In this document: one piece after another, positions 16,101 through 20,882 of the stretch
Layout: the number at the start of each line of letters is the position of its first letter
Position numbering within the stretch: the stretch's first letter is position 1
Source of the DNA: Phallusia fumigata
Taxonomy: Eukaryota > Chordata > Ascidiacea > Phlebobranchia > Ascidiidae
Length of the DNA stretch: 20,882 nt
Direction: 5' to 3'
Assembly (NCBI GenBank): GCA_008931825.1
Contig: QXVZ01001853.1
Location: 1 to 20,882 of the forward strand
The notes under the pieces: generated by a model
What the model was told of the DNA's origin: nothing
Seen by the model: the letters and a program-made list of their open reading frames with translations, nothing else
Databases searched by the model: none
Program-made: the position numbers and the translations under genes

Positions 16101-18473
16101 TGGAAAAAACGACCTTTGAACAGGAGGCAGCATTTTTAACCGATCGATTACCGCGTGGTACCATTGAAATCCAGTGGGACCGACCGACAGTTTTTTTGAT
16201 GTCGTAATGTTTTTTGTACGGGGAGTAAAAGTTTATAGCTGCGGTCTCAACTGAAGTACGATGCTTTCCAGCATTACGAACTATTTTGTGTACAAATTTT
16301 ATTGGTAGCGTTTTAATTACACTGCAAAACCTATACAGGCAACCTCATACTTGGACGAACTCGCCGTGCTATAGGCTTACGCGCTCCGACTCTTTGTCTA
16401 ATTGTGGTATGCTTATCGAGTTTCTGCCTTTTTAAAAATTTAAGCCATTACTGACGTTGTGTAAGTAGAATCGCTTGAAAGCAATACCAAAAACCAATCA
16501 GGCAGGTTTCAGGATTCTGTGGAAAACTCGCTTTCATATATTGTCGTGCTCATTAAATCTAACGGGGAATGTATACAACAGATCCGTCCGGCCATAAAAT
16601 GCAGTAAAACGTTTGGTACCAACCAAACCCCCCTTCAAAAATGAGTTTTTGTTTGACTGGTTGTAAATTGGGGCCGTCCGTTAAGGTTCGTTGACCTGAT
16701 CTGGGTGCAGCGACTTGATTTCCGCTCTTAAACGCTCTGACGAAATATGGTTGGTGTTTCCGCATCTCTTAACTAAGTTGTTTCCTGAGACCGACAAGCC
16801 GTGTTTGCAATGGGAAGTGAAACATGTATTGTCTGAAAATATATTCTGACATATGGATTCCTACTGTCAGACCGTTAAACGTGCTATAAATATTGATTCT
16901 TCCTGTATGCCAGATGTTTTTATATTTGATTATAGAACGTCTGGTATACGTACGGGATCTCTGCAACGGGTCACGGTTTTTTAAAGATTCGTTGAAGGTT
17001 AAAATCAGTGATATTTCACCACTTTTGGTTTTGCTGATAACTATTGATTCAATTGACACGAGCTTAACGTTTAGCCAATTGTTTTTGTTTTATTTTTATT
17101 CCTGGTACACGCACTCTAACATGTGTGGTCATTGTTGCGTTATATCACTGTGCCGTAACTTCTGGGTGACATAACTGGAGGGGAGGGGGAGGGGGTTGTT
17201 ATGTAACCTCAGACTTATAGAAATGTTAACATTCGCGTGTTTGCTGTATACATAACACTCCTTTATGTAAGCTAGTTTCAATTTAAACAATACGAGATCA
17301 TCTGAAATAAACCGTGTTACATAATAAAACTCCTCTGTTTATATTTACCAGTTCCTCTGTGCTTAGTGCAAGCTTCCTTGATCAGTACACATAGAGTTTT
17401 GCCGTATGATTTGTAAAATCATCTGACTTTGTTCACAATCTGAGCAAGTACGTTTAGAAGTATAAACTGGTCTATGAACATTGTTCCGTAAAACAGCCAT
17501 GACCCACGTAAAAGAGNTTACTGGTACACGCACTCTAACATGTGTGGTCATTGTTGCGTTATATCAGTGTGGCGTAACTTCTGGGTTACAAACTGGAGGG
17601 AGGGGGAGGGAGCTGGGTTACATAACTGGAGGGGAGGGGGAGGGGGTTGTTATGTAACGTCAGACTTATAGAAATGTTAACATTCGCGTGTTTGCTGTAT
17701 ACATAACACTCCTTTATGTAAGCTAGTTTTAATTTAAACAATACGAGATCATCTGAAATAAACCGTGTTACATGTTAAAACTCCTCTGTTTATATTTACC
17801 AGTTCCTCTGTGCTTAGTGCAAGCTTCCTTGATCAGCACACATAGAGTTTTTGCCGTATGATTTGTAAAATCACGTGACTTTGTTCACAATCTGAGCAAG
17901 TACGTTTAGAATTATAAACTGGTCTGTGAACATTGTTCCGTAAAACAGCCATGACCCACGTAAAAGATCCTGCCCTCGTTTATAAATAGTTTCGTAACAT
18001 CGTACTTAGGGCCAAAATTTCCTGCTACTATTACTAAGAAACTCTTTTCTGGTCTGGTTGATATGCGCTCAGTAATAATTGTATGTCGGGTGTTTTTGAT
18101 TCCATCTGAAAATTGTAGGCAACGAACCGCAGTTATTCCGCTTGGGCGTTCTGCTATGAATAATGCTCCATACAAAAATATGTTTTTTGTACCAAAGAAA
18201 TCCATAAATACAGCTTCCCACGCTGAATAGGACACGTCATGTCAAATTTTCCAGCCTTATCAAAATAGGCCTGATGCTTTTTTCTGGGACTTCTGGGTTA
18301 AGTCCCAACCTTATAGAATTGCAATTAGGAAAGTGCTTTCATGTATTGTGACAAGCGTATACATCACTTTTATGTTACAGATTCTCACAGGTGGGTCCAT
18401 CGTCAGTGTTCAAGATTCCTTAGAGAAACAGCGCGAACAACTGGAACGACTTAGAAGCGATCGATTGTGCAAG
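110..18473 (+). CDS. IAP (BIR x3 - UBA - RING) protein, XIAP-like, 3' incomplete
   Basis: Spliced coding region seen as exons 110-1146, 1549-1741, 2885-2963, 3189-3244, 3557-3986, 4051-4243, 4325-4544, 4756-4883, 12752-12863, 14755-14959, 15345-15410 and 18381-18473. All introns are GT-AG and all junction phases agree. Counting from the ATG at 144 this gives 926 codons: N-terminal region 1-334, BIR1 about 339-407, BIR2 about 509-575, BIR3 about 621-690, UBA about 755-804, acidic/serine linker 805-895, coiled coil about 905-924, and the first RING cysteine C925. Known family role: IAPs bind caspases and IAP-binding-motif proteins through BIR domains, bind ubiquitin through the UBA, and act as E3 ligases through the RING, mostly in the cytosol. 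BIR-BIR-BIR-UBA-RING is the XIAP order; cIAP1/2 add a CARD, which I do not see. The rest of the RING must lie beyond the window. The protein is much longer than human XIAP (497 aa) because of the N-terminal exon. Family call is very sure; orthology to XIAP rather than cIAP is not. Confidence 0.93.
1147..1548 (+). other. Intron 1 (402 bp)
   Basis: GT-AG intron between the N-terminal exon and BIR1. It begins with an alternating purine-pyrimidine stretch (TATGTATATGCATACATACA and on, about 1151-1190), which is low complexity. Nothing else is seen. Confidence 0.8.
1549..1741 (+). CDS. Exon 2: most of BIR1
   Basis: Acceptor TTTCCTTTTTGCAG, donor CATGA|GTAAGG; 193 nt, entering in phase 1 and leaving in phase 2. 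It encodes residues 335-398 plus two bases of E399. The BIR pattern is clear: the RLATF helix, KAGFYFTG at 362-369, and DRVQCFAC, which gives zinc ligands C376 and C379. The tryptophan usually found after the CxxC loop is replaced by V386, and the zinc-binding histidine is out of register (see exon 3), so BIR1 looks divergent. BIR1 of XIAP and cIAP serves adaptor binding (TAB1, TRAF) rather than caspase inhibition; whether that holds here is unknown. Confidence 0.92.
1742..2884 (+). other. Intron 2 (1143 bp)
   Basis: Intron that interrupts BIR1 just before its last zinc cysteine. The part at 1770-2010 is rich in C/G-run words such as TTTCCCGGGAA and CTACCGGG, and differs in composition from the AT-rich flanks, so it may be an old repeat insertion. 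No ends or coding potential are recognised. Confidence 0.75.
2885..2963 (+). CDS. Exon 3: end of BIR1
   Basis: Acceptor GTGTTTTGCAG, donor GCAGTG|GTAACT; 79 nt, ending in phase 0 (residues 399-425). It begins TTCPFIRG, the typical end of a BIR domain, and provides the last zinc cysteine C402. Between C379 and C402 there are 22 residues, with histidines at 397 and 398. The usual BIR spacing is C-x16-H-x6-C, so the pocket is one residue short and the expected His position is R396. The tail after the domain is a Gly/Ser/Ala-rich linker. Confidence 0.88.
3189..3244 (+). CDS. Exon 4: short linker between BIR1 and BIR2
   Basis: Acceptor TTTGTTTTTAG, donor GGGCAAG|GTGATT; 56 nt, phase 0 to phase 2, encoding residues 426-443 and most of R444. 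The segment is Ser/Pro-rich (ISPSASVPPVLSSGA) with no domain. Called because it is the only segment in this gap that links the phases of exons 3 and 5 without a stop. The acceptor is followed by a second AG two bases later, but using that one would shift the frame and meet stops in exon 5. Confidence 0.72.
3245..3556 (+). other. Intron 4 (312 bp)
   Basis: AT-rich intron between the small linker exon and the BIR2 exon. It ends CAAAATTTTGCAG. Nothing else is recognised. Confidence 0.7.
3557..3986 (+). CDS. Exon 5: linker and complete BIR2
   Basis: Acceptor AAAATTTTGCAG, donor GAGCCG|GTTAGC; 430 nt covering residues 444-587. A serine-rich linker with a SSSSS run (464-468) leads into BIR2 at about 509-575. 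Zinc ligands are C544, C547, H564 and C571 with canonical C-x2-C-x16-H-x6-C spacing, and the core GGVLRNW and HIRHFPQC are typical. Acidic D558 and E563 and H567 line up with XIAP D214, E219 and H223, which form the pocket that binds the N-terminal IAP-binding motif (IBM) of caspases and Smac-type antagonists. BIR2 is therefore likely functional. The frame stays open 34 codons past the donor, so readthrough into the intron would reach a stop after 4085. Confidence 0.95.
4051..4243 (+). CDS. Exon 6: first half of BIR3
   Basis: Acceptor TTTTTTTGTAG after a 64-bp intron, donor TCACTGG|GTACTT; 193 nt, residues 588-651 plus one base of G652. It opens with a basic/acidic helix (RRLTEQEKIDLRNMF), then the BIR3 start around 621: SRTSTFTNW, followed by LAEAGFFSLG, which is the usual AGFxxxG strand. 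The split inside the FFSLG turn before the CxxC differs from BIR2, which is carried whole in exon 5. Confidence 0.93.
4325..4544 (+). CDS. Exon 7: second half of BIR3
   Basis: Acceptor TTTAATTCCAAAAAG (weak pyrimidine tract) after an 81-bp intron, donor TTAAG|GTAGTT; 220 nt, residues 652-724 plus two bases of S725. The acceptor choice is set by restoring the strand G-V-R-D-R-V-K-C seen in the same form in BIR1 and BIR2. Zinc ligands are C659, C662, H679 and C686. The motif DPWEQHAKWYPNC is almost that of XIAP BIR3. W669, D673, Q678 and W682 align with XIAP W310, E314, Q319 and W323, the groove that binds IBM peptides. The residue aligning with XIAP H343, needed to inhibit caspase-9, is V702, as I judge by position only. 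Confidence 0.95.
4756..4883 (+). CDS. Exon 8: linker and first helix of UBA
   Basis: Acceptor TTACTTTTACTAG, donor TTTTAG|GTAACT; 128 nt, residues 725-767 plus one base of G768. It is a Gln-rich linker (PQIQMQQELSLLEE) followed by VMHSEIASTVL, the first helix of the UBA, which continues directly into the MGF loop of exon 9 across the 7.9-kb intron. The join is supported by phase 1 on both sides and by the reading STVL-GMGFSEEQV. Confidence 0.88.
5007..5424 (+). repeat. Two-copy tandem duplication, about 206 bp
   Basis: TATTGTCAAACATTCTAGTA opens both copies, at 5007 and 5213. Copy 1 is 5007-5212 and copy 2 is 5213-5424. They differ by scattered substitutions and a short insertion (TGACAATG near 5355), so the duplication is older than the near-identical ones around the Ns and is probably genuine. 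Non-coding. Confidence 0.88.
5802..5990 (+). mobile_element. tRNA-derived SINE
   Basis: The head at 5805-5875 folds as a tRNA-like unit: GCCAAGA pairs with TCTCGGC with one mismatch. The internal Pol III box A is TGGCCAAGTGG (5812-5822, matches consensus) and box B is GGTTCTAATCC (one off GGTTCRANNCC). A tRNA-unrelated body follows (CCTTGAGCAAGAAGCTTAAG and on, to about 5965), ending in an A-rich tail. It is inserted plus-strand in intron 8. It is not a working tRNA gene given the box B change and the attached body. Confidence 0.72.
6017..6050 (+). other. Second tRNA-like fragment with CAT anticodon loop
   Basis: GTAGCTCGAC resembles a D-arm. GCGGA-CTCATAA-TCAGC (6032-6048) resembles the anticodon arm of a Met- or Ile-type tRNA with anticodon CAT, with one stem mismatch. 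No proper T-arm follows, and the D-arm to anticodon spacing is shortened. It is probably a decayed tRNA-derived repeat, either part of the neighbouring SINE or a second one, with an A-rich tail near 6083-6095. Confidence 0.4.
6258..7739 (+). repeat. Direct duplication, left copy (end of contig 1)
   Basis: Starts GTAATAACCGTAATAAATCA and ends GTCTGTGTTCAGGCCAA at the base before the N at 7740. It repeats at 7741-9175. The first 350 bp differ at several bases and by one block present only here (about 6298-6345). The last 1.1 kb is almost identical. No protein domain is recognised in any frame. Confidence 0.93.
7740..7740. other. Single-N contig junction 1
   Basis: One N exactly between two copies of a 1.45-kb direct repeat. 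Its position marks a join in the assembly rather than one uncertain base. Confidence 0.9.
7741..9175 (+). repeat. Direct duplication, right copy (start of contig 2)
   Basis: Second copy of 6258-7739, beginning at the base after the N. After position 9175 it continues with sequence (TCCGTCTAAAGC) that the left copy lacks. This is what an unmerged overlap between two contig ends would look like; a real tandem duplication is possible but less simple. Confidence 0.93.
9176..10693 (+). other. Intron 8, no recognised content
   Basis: About 1.5 kb with short open frames only, the longest being 89 codons at 10427-10696. None shows a family motif or splice context. No inverted or tandem repeats stand out by eye. 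Confidence 0.6.
11131..11150. repeat. 20-bp near-perfect hairpin palindrome
   Basis: GTCCCCTTC-CT-GAAGGGGAC, a 9-bp stem with a two-base loop, at the left edge of the satellite-bearing repeat unit. Half of it (GAGGACAC) survives at the matching place of the second copy near 20444. Confidence 0.85.
11151..11720 (+). repeat. Satellite-bearing repeat, copy 1 (127-129 bp monomers)
   Basis: A head of about 140 bp (ACACATATTGTTTTCACTCT onward, to about 11290) is followed by monomers starting TTTAACCCC or TTTACCCC at 11292, 11419, about 11548 and 11677, the last partial. Each monomer contains CCCCATAGCCCCAG, CCCGCTAGCCCCCTAAA, then ATGGGGCAAATAG and CATTATGGTG. Monomers 1 and 2 are closest, later ones decay. 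Non-coding. Confidence 0.88.
12258..12751 (+). other. Intron 8, right end
   Basis: Sequence between the hAT-like element and the UBA exon. It contains a perfect TGACGTCA palindrome (12402-12409) of CRE/ATF type. Otherwise nothing is recognised, and it ends in the acceptor TTTTGGGTGCAG. Confidence 0.5.
12752..12863 (+). CDS. Exon 9: UBA domain core
   Basis: Acceptor TTTTGGGTGCAG, donor CGAAG|GTATAT; 112 nt, residues 768-804 plus two bases of S805. It begins GMGFSEEQVRATIQSQ, with M769-G770-F771 being the ubiquitin-contacting MGF/Y loop of UBA domains, then helices with FATAESLLNAVLQRR. In IAPs this UBA lies between BIR3 and the RING and binds mono- and polyubiquitin. Most of the domain is in this exon; helix 1 is in exon 8. 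Confidence 0.92.
12864..14754 (+). other. Intron 9 (1.9 kb)
   Basis: Intron between the UBA exon and the acidic linker exon. It carries a pair of CRE-like words, TTACGTCAT (13127-13135) and TGACGTCA (13143-13150), eight bases apart. Several minus-strand open frames of 64-92 codons show no motif and none spans a splice-supported exon. No repeat is identified. Confidence 0.65.
14755..14959 (+). CDS. Exon 10: Ser/acid-rich linker
   Basis: Acceptor CTATTATTTCCCAG, donor ACACAG|GTGAGT (near-ideal); 205 nt, residues 805-873, ending in phase 0. It is low-complexity and rich in Ser, Glu and Asp (SSDSELEDLDLYSS), consistent with a disordered linker that could take acidophilic kinase phosphorylation. 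It occupies the place where cIAP1/2 carry a CARD, and I see no CARD-like helical pattern. Confidence 0.85.
14960..15344 (+). other. Intron 10 (385 bp)
   Basis: AT-rich intron between the two linker exons. Nothing is recognised. Confidence 0.7.
15345..15410 (+). CDS. Exon 11: short Ser/Gln linker
   Basis: Acceptor TTTTTACGTTAAAAAG, donor TCAATG|GTAAGT (ideal); 66 nt, phase 0 on both sides, encoding 22 residues that begin RQRTSSPSQGQHSF. No domain. Because it is symmetrical in phase it could be skipped without a frameshift. The acceptor tract is weak; a second AG six bases in (after CGTCAG) would give an in-frame variant two residues shorter. Confidence 0.75.
16363..17516 (+). repeat. Overlap segment, end of contig 2
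   Basis: GCCGTGCTATAGGCTTACGC to CCCACGTAAAAGAG. It recurs with an offset of exactly 2199 bases at 18562-19715 and appears identical by eye. It ends at the N at 17517. Confidence 0.93.
17517..17517. other. Single-N contig junction 2
   Basis: The sequence after this N (17518-17968) restarts at the equivalent of 17099, showing unmerged contig ends. Confidence 0.9.
17598..17617 (+). other. G-run cluster (possible G-quadruplex)
   Basis: GGG-A-GGGGG-A-GGG-AGCT-GGG fits the four-run G3+ pattern. A related block GGAGGGGAGGGGGAGGGGG lies at 17177-17195, again near 17629-17647 and at 19377-19394. The extra unit here is absent from the other two versions, so it is a length variant of a short G-rich tandem. 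Confidence 0.5.
18381..18473 (+). CDS. Exon 12 copy A: coiled coil and start of RING
   Basis: Acceptor CTTTTATGTTACAG, donor TGCAAG|GTACTT; 93 nt, phase 0 on both sides, residues 896-926. After ILTGGSIVSVQD comes a charged heptad-like helix (SLEKQREQLERLRSDR) ending in LCK. This is the position where IAP RING domains begin (the C-K before V-C in the family), so C925 is the first RING zinc ligand. The next exon should start with the second RING cysteine. The same exon occurs twice more downstream with identical coding sequence, across N characters. Confidence 0.92.
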
Positions 18474-18560
18474 GTACTTCCACTATAGTTTTAATAATTT
18501 AACGAAATCGAAGTGTGGTGAATATAGTTTTTGATCCTCGTCGATCAGTGAACGTAATTT

Positions 18561-18561
18561 N
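18561..18561. other. Single-N contig junction 3
   Basis: Sequence before it runs through exon 12 into the following intron. Sequence after it jumps back to the equivalent of 16363 in intron 11. Order reversal at an N indicates a misplaced or overlapping contig. Confidence 0.92.
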
Positions 18562-20240
18562 GCCGTGCTATAGGCTTACGCGCTCCGACTCTTTGTCTAA
18601 TTGTGGTATGCTTATCGAGTTTCTGCCTTTTTAAAAATTTAAGCCATTACTGACGTTGTGTAAGTAGAATCGCTTGAAAGCAATACCAAAAACCAATCAG
18701 GCAGGTTTCAGGATTCTGTGGAAAACTCGCTTTCATATATTGTCGTGCTCATTAAATCTAACGGGGAATGTATACAACAGATCCGTCCGGCCATAAAATG
18801 CAGTAAAACGTTTGGTACCAACCAAACCCCCCTTCAAAAATGAGTTTTTGTTTGACTGGTTGTAAATTGGGGCCGTCCGTTAAGGTTCGTTGACCTGATC
18901 TGGGTGCAGCGACTTGATTTCCGCTCTTAAACGCTCTGACGAAATATGGTTGGTGTTTCCGCATCTCTTAACTAAGTTGTTTCCTGAGACCGACAAGCCG
19001 TGTTTGCAATGGGAAGTGAAACATGTATTGTCTGAAAATATATTCTGACATATGGATTCCTACTGTCAGACCGTTAAACGTGCTATAAATATTGATTCTT
19101 CCTGTATGCCAGATGTTTTTATATTTGATTATAGAACGTCTGGTATACGTACGGGATCTCTGCAACGGGTCACGGTTTTTTAAAGATTCGTTGAAGGTTA
19201 AAATCAGTGATATTTCACCACTTTTGGTTTTGCTGATAACTATTGATTCAATTGACACGAGCTTAACGTTTAGCCAATTGTTTTTGTTTTATTTTTATTC
19301 CTGGTACACGCACTCTAACATGTGTGGTCATTGTTGCGTTATATCACTGTGCCGTAACTTCTGGGTGACATAACTGGAGGGGAGGGGGAGGGGGTTGTTA
19401 TGTAACCTCAGACTTATAGAAATGTTAACATTCGCGTGTTTGCTGTATACATAACACTCCTTTATGTAAGCTAGTTTCAATTTAAACAATACGAGATCAT
19501 CTGAAATAAACCGTGTTACATAATAAAACTCCTCTGTTTATATTTACCAGTTCCTCTGTGCTTAGTGCAAGCTTCCTTGATCAGTACACATAGAGTTTTG
19601 CCGTATGATTTGTAAAATCATCTGACTTTGTTCACAATCTGAGCAAGTACGTTTAGAAGTATAAACTGGTCTATGAACATTGTTCCGTAAAACAGCCATG
19701 ACCCACGTAAAAGAGCCTGCCCTCGTTTATACATAGTTTTGTAACATCGTACTTAGGGCCAAAATTTCCTGCTACTATTACTAAGAAACTATTTTCTGGT
19801 CTGGTTGGTATGCGCTCAGTAGTAATTGTATGTCGGGTGTTTTTGATTCCATCTGAAAATTGTAGGCAACGAACCGCAGTTATTCCGCTTGGGCGTTCTG
19901 CTATGAATAATGCTCCATACAAAAATATGCTTTTTGTACCAAAGTAATCCATAAATACAGCTTCCCACGCTGAATAGGACACGTCATGTCAAATTTTCCA
20001 GCCTTATCAAAATAGGCCTGATGCTTTTTTCTGGGACTTCTGGGTTAAGTCCCAACCTTATAGAATTGCAATTAGGAAAGTGCTTTCATGTATTGTGACA
20101 AGCGTATACATCACTTTTATGTTACAGATTCTCACAGGTGGGTCCATCGTCAGTGTTCAAGATTCCTTAGAGAAACAGCGCGAACAACTGGAACGACTTA
20201 GAAGCGATCGATTGTGCAAGGTACTTCCACTATAGTTTTA
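18562..20240 (+). repeat. Contig repeating intron 11 and exon 12
   Basis: Continuous version of 16363-17516 joined to 17969-18493, without the internal N. It is probably the most reliable reading of this part of the locus. It ends ten bases into the TATAGTTTTA just after exon 12 copy B. Confidence 0.92.
20128..20220 (+). CDS. Exon 12 copy B (duplicate, probably assembly)
   Basis: Same 93 nt with the same splice sites and the same 31 residues as the copy at 18381-18473. It lies in the segment 18562-20240, which repeats 16363-17516 followed by 17969-18493 without interruption. The segment is bounded by single Ns at 18561 and 20241. I read this as the other haplotype, or an unmerged overlap, of the same exon rather than a second exon. 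Confidence 0.8.
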
Positions 20241-20241
20241 N
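20241..20241. other. Single-N contig junction 4
   Basis: The next contig restarts seven bases before exon 12, giving the third exon copy. Confidence 0.92.
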
Positions 20242-20248
20242 GTTACAG

Positions 20249-20341
20249 ATTCTCACAGGTGGGTCCATCGTCAGTGTTCAAGATTCCTTAGAGAAACAGC
20301 GCGAACAACTGGAACGACTTAGAAGCGATCGATTGTGCAAG
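20249..20341 (+). CDS. Exon 12 copy C (duplicate, probably assembly)
   Basis: Third identical copy of the coiled-coil/RING-start exon, only 28 bp after copy B, beginning seven bases after the N at 20241. The contig it opens (20242 onward) matches 18374-18560 with a few substitutions and then runs on, so it is probably the true downstream continuation of the locus. No RING exon follows before the window ends. Confidence 0.8.
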
Positions 20342-20882
20342 GTACTTCCACTATAGTTTTATTAATTTAACGAAATCGGAGTGCGGTGAGTATAGTTTTT
20401 GATCCTCGTCGATCAGTGAACGTAATTTTTCTGGTTTCATTAAAGAGGACACACACTTTTTTCATGCTGTTTTTTTCTTTCCCACAGGTTTGGCAATGCA
20501 TTTTTAGTATAAAATGTTTGACAAATCTTGAACTTTAGCCGCTGGTAGAAAATGTTAACTGATCATCGTGGAAAGTTACCGAATTTTGTTTGACTTCACA
20601 GCCCTAGTGAACCCGCTAGCCCCCCCCCCCCCAAAAAAAAAAACGCACCACAAACGTTTAGGCTGATGGTTTTTAAATATGATCACCCTTCAGCCCCAGC
20701 AGTTATCCGTAAGCCCATATATTGGTTCAAAATATATTTATGTGTATAATTAATTTATGACAGTTGTGCTATGGTGGTGTGTCGATTGGTGTGATTGACA
20801 TTACAACCCCAGCAGTGACTCCTATTAACCTCCTAAAATGGTTAAATTATTTAACAATGTACTGACTAGTAGTTATTTGGAA
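20342..20882 (+). other. Intron 12 start; no RING exon
   Basis: Begins with the donor of exon 12 copy C. 20342-20428 matches 18474-18560, then unique sequence leads into the second satellite copy. I searched all three plus frames for the RING pattern (C-x2-C, C-G-H) and found none. Confidence 0.7.
20440..20882 (+). repeat. Satellite-bearing repeat, copy 2 (decayed)
   Basis: The head at 20440-20550 (GAGGACACACACTTTTTTCA, then AAAATGTTTGACAAATCTTG and CCGCTGGTAGA) aligns with 11143-11262. It is followed by decayed monomer pieces ACAGCCCTAGTGAACCCGCT (about 20598), TTCAGCCCCAGCAGTTAT (about 20688) and ACAACCCCAGCAGTGACT (about 20803). A C13 run then an A11 run (20620-20643) replaces part of a monomer. 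Runs off the window. Confidence 0.7.

Larger units (their letters stand above)
15411..18380 (+). other. Intron 11 (about 3.0 kb as assembled)
   Basis: Non-coding between exons 11 and 12. 15411-16362 is single-copy here with no recognised content. 16363-17516 is repeated at 18562-19715. 17099-17516 is repeated at 17518-17968 around an N. The true intron is probably about 450 bp shorter. Confidence 0.75.
17518..18560 (+). repeat. Short contig, alternate version of 19299-20240
   Basis: Nearly the whole segment is matched by the uninterrupted segment 18562-20240, with substitutions of a few percent and an extra G-rich block near 17586-17630. Its last 187 bases match the start of the final contig (20242-20428). 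Best read as the second haplotype inserted in line. It includes exon 12 copy A. Confidence 0.85.

Noticed and set aside
16559-17174. Open frames of 68, 96 and 93 codons, repeated at 18758-19373
   Set aside because: Overlapping frames on both strands in intronic, assembly-duplicated DNA, with no motif.
17912-18235. Minus-strand 107-codon open frame, with a 103-codon counterpart at 19671-19982
   Set aside because: It looks protein-like, but nearly all differences between the two versions change an amino acid, which is not expected of a coding gene. There is no known motif, and it lies in intron 11 of the IAP gene.
20620-20643. C13 followed by A11 as a functional element
   Set aside because: It is a homopolymer pair inside a decayed satellite copy and is prone to sequencing error.

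Overview
The window is eukaryotic. It holds one large, intron-rich, plus-strand gene for an inhibitor-of-apoptosis (IAP/BIRC) protein, and the rest is intron sequence and repeats. Twelve coding exons can be joined with every splice phase agreeing. They give 926 codons from the ATG at 144 to the last exon seen, in this order: a long N-terminal region with hydrophobic stretches, three BIR domains, a UBA domain, a serine/acid-rich linker, and a short coiled coil that ends in the first cysteine of a RING finger. The remaining RING exon or exons are not in the window, so the gene is 3' incomplete here. The order BIR-BIR-BIR-UBA-RING without a recognisable CARD is that of XIAP (BIRC4)-type proteins.

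The organism is probably an invertebrate chordate or similar marine invertebrate. A Ciona-like tunicate is my best guess, at moderate to low confidence. The reasons are an AT-rich genome, a mix of 60-80 bp and multi-kilobase introns, a tRNA-derived SINE, and haplotypes differing by a few percent. No single feature proves the species.

Layout: 1-109 is an upstream intron, outron or promoter. 110-4883 holds exons 1-8 (N-terminal region, BIR1-3 and the first half-helix of the UBA). 4884-12751 is one 7.9-kb intron. It contains a 206-bp tandem duplication, a tRNA-derived SINE, a 1.45-kb direct duplication split by an N, and a hAT-like terminal-inverted-repeat element that contains a 127-bp satellite. 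12752-15410 holds exon 9 (rest of UBA) and exons 10-11 (linker). 15411-20341 is intron sequence and exon 12, which appears three times. 20342-20882 is intron with a second, decayed copy of the satellite family.

Four single N characters (7740, 17517, 18561, 20241) each sit exactly where a stretch of sequence begins again. The window therefore reads as five contigs joined without merging their overlapping, partly allelic ends. The three copies of exon 12 and the long direct repeats are most simply explained as assembly artefacts. A gene model built from this sequence would wrongly contain a tripled coiled-coil exon.
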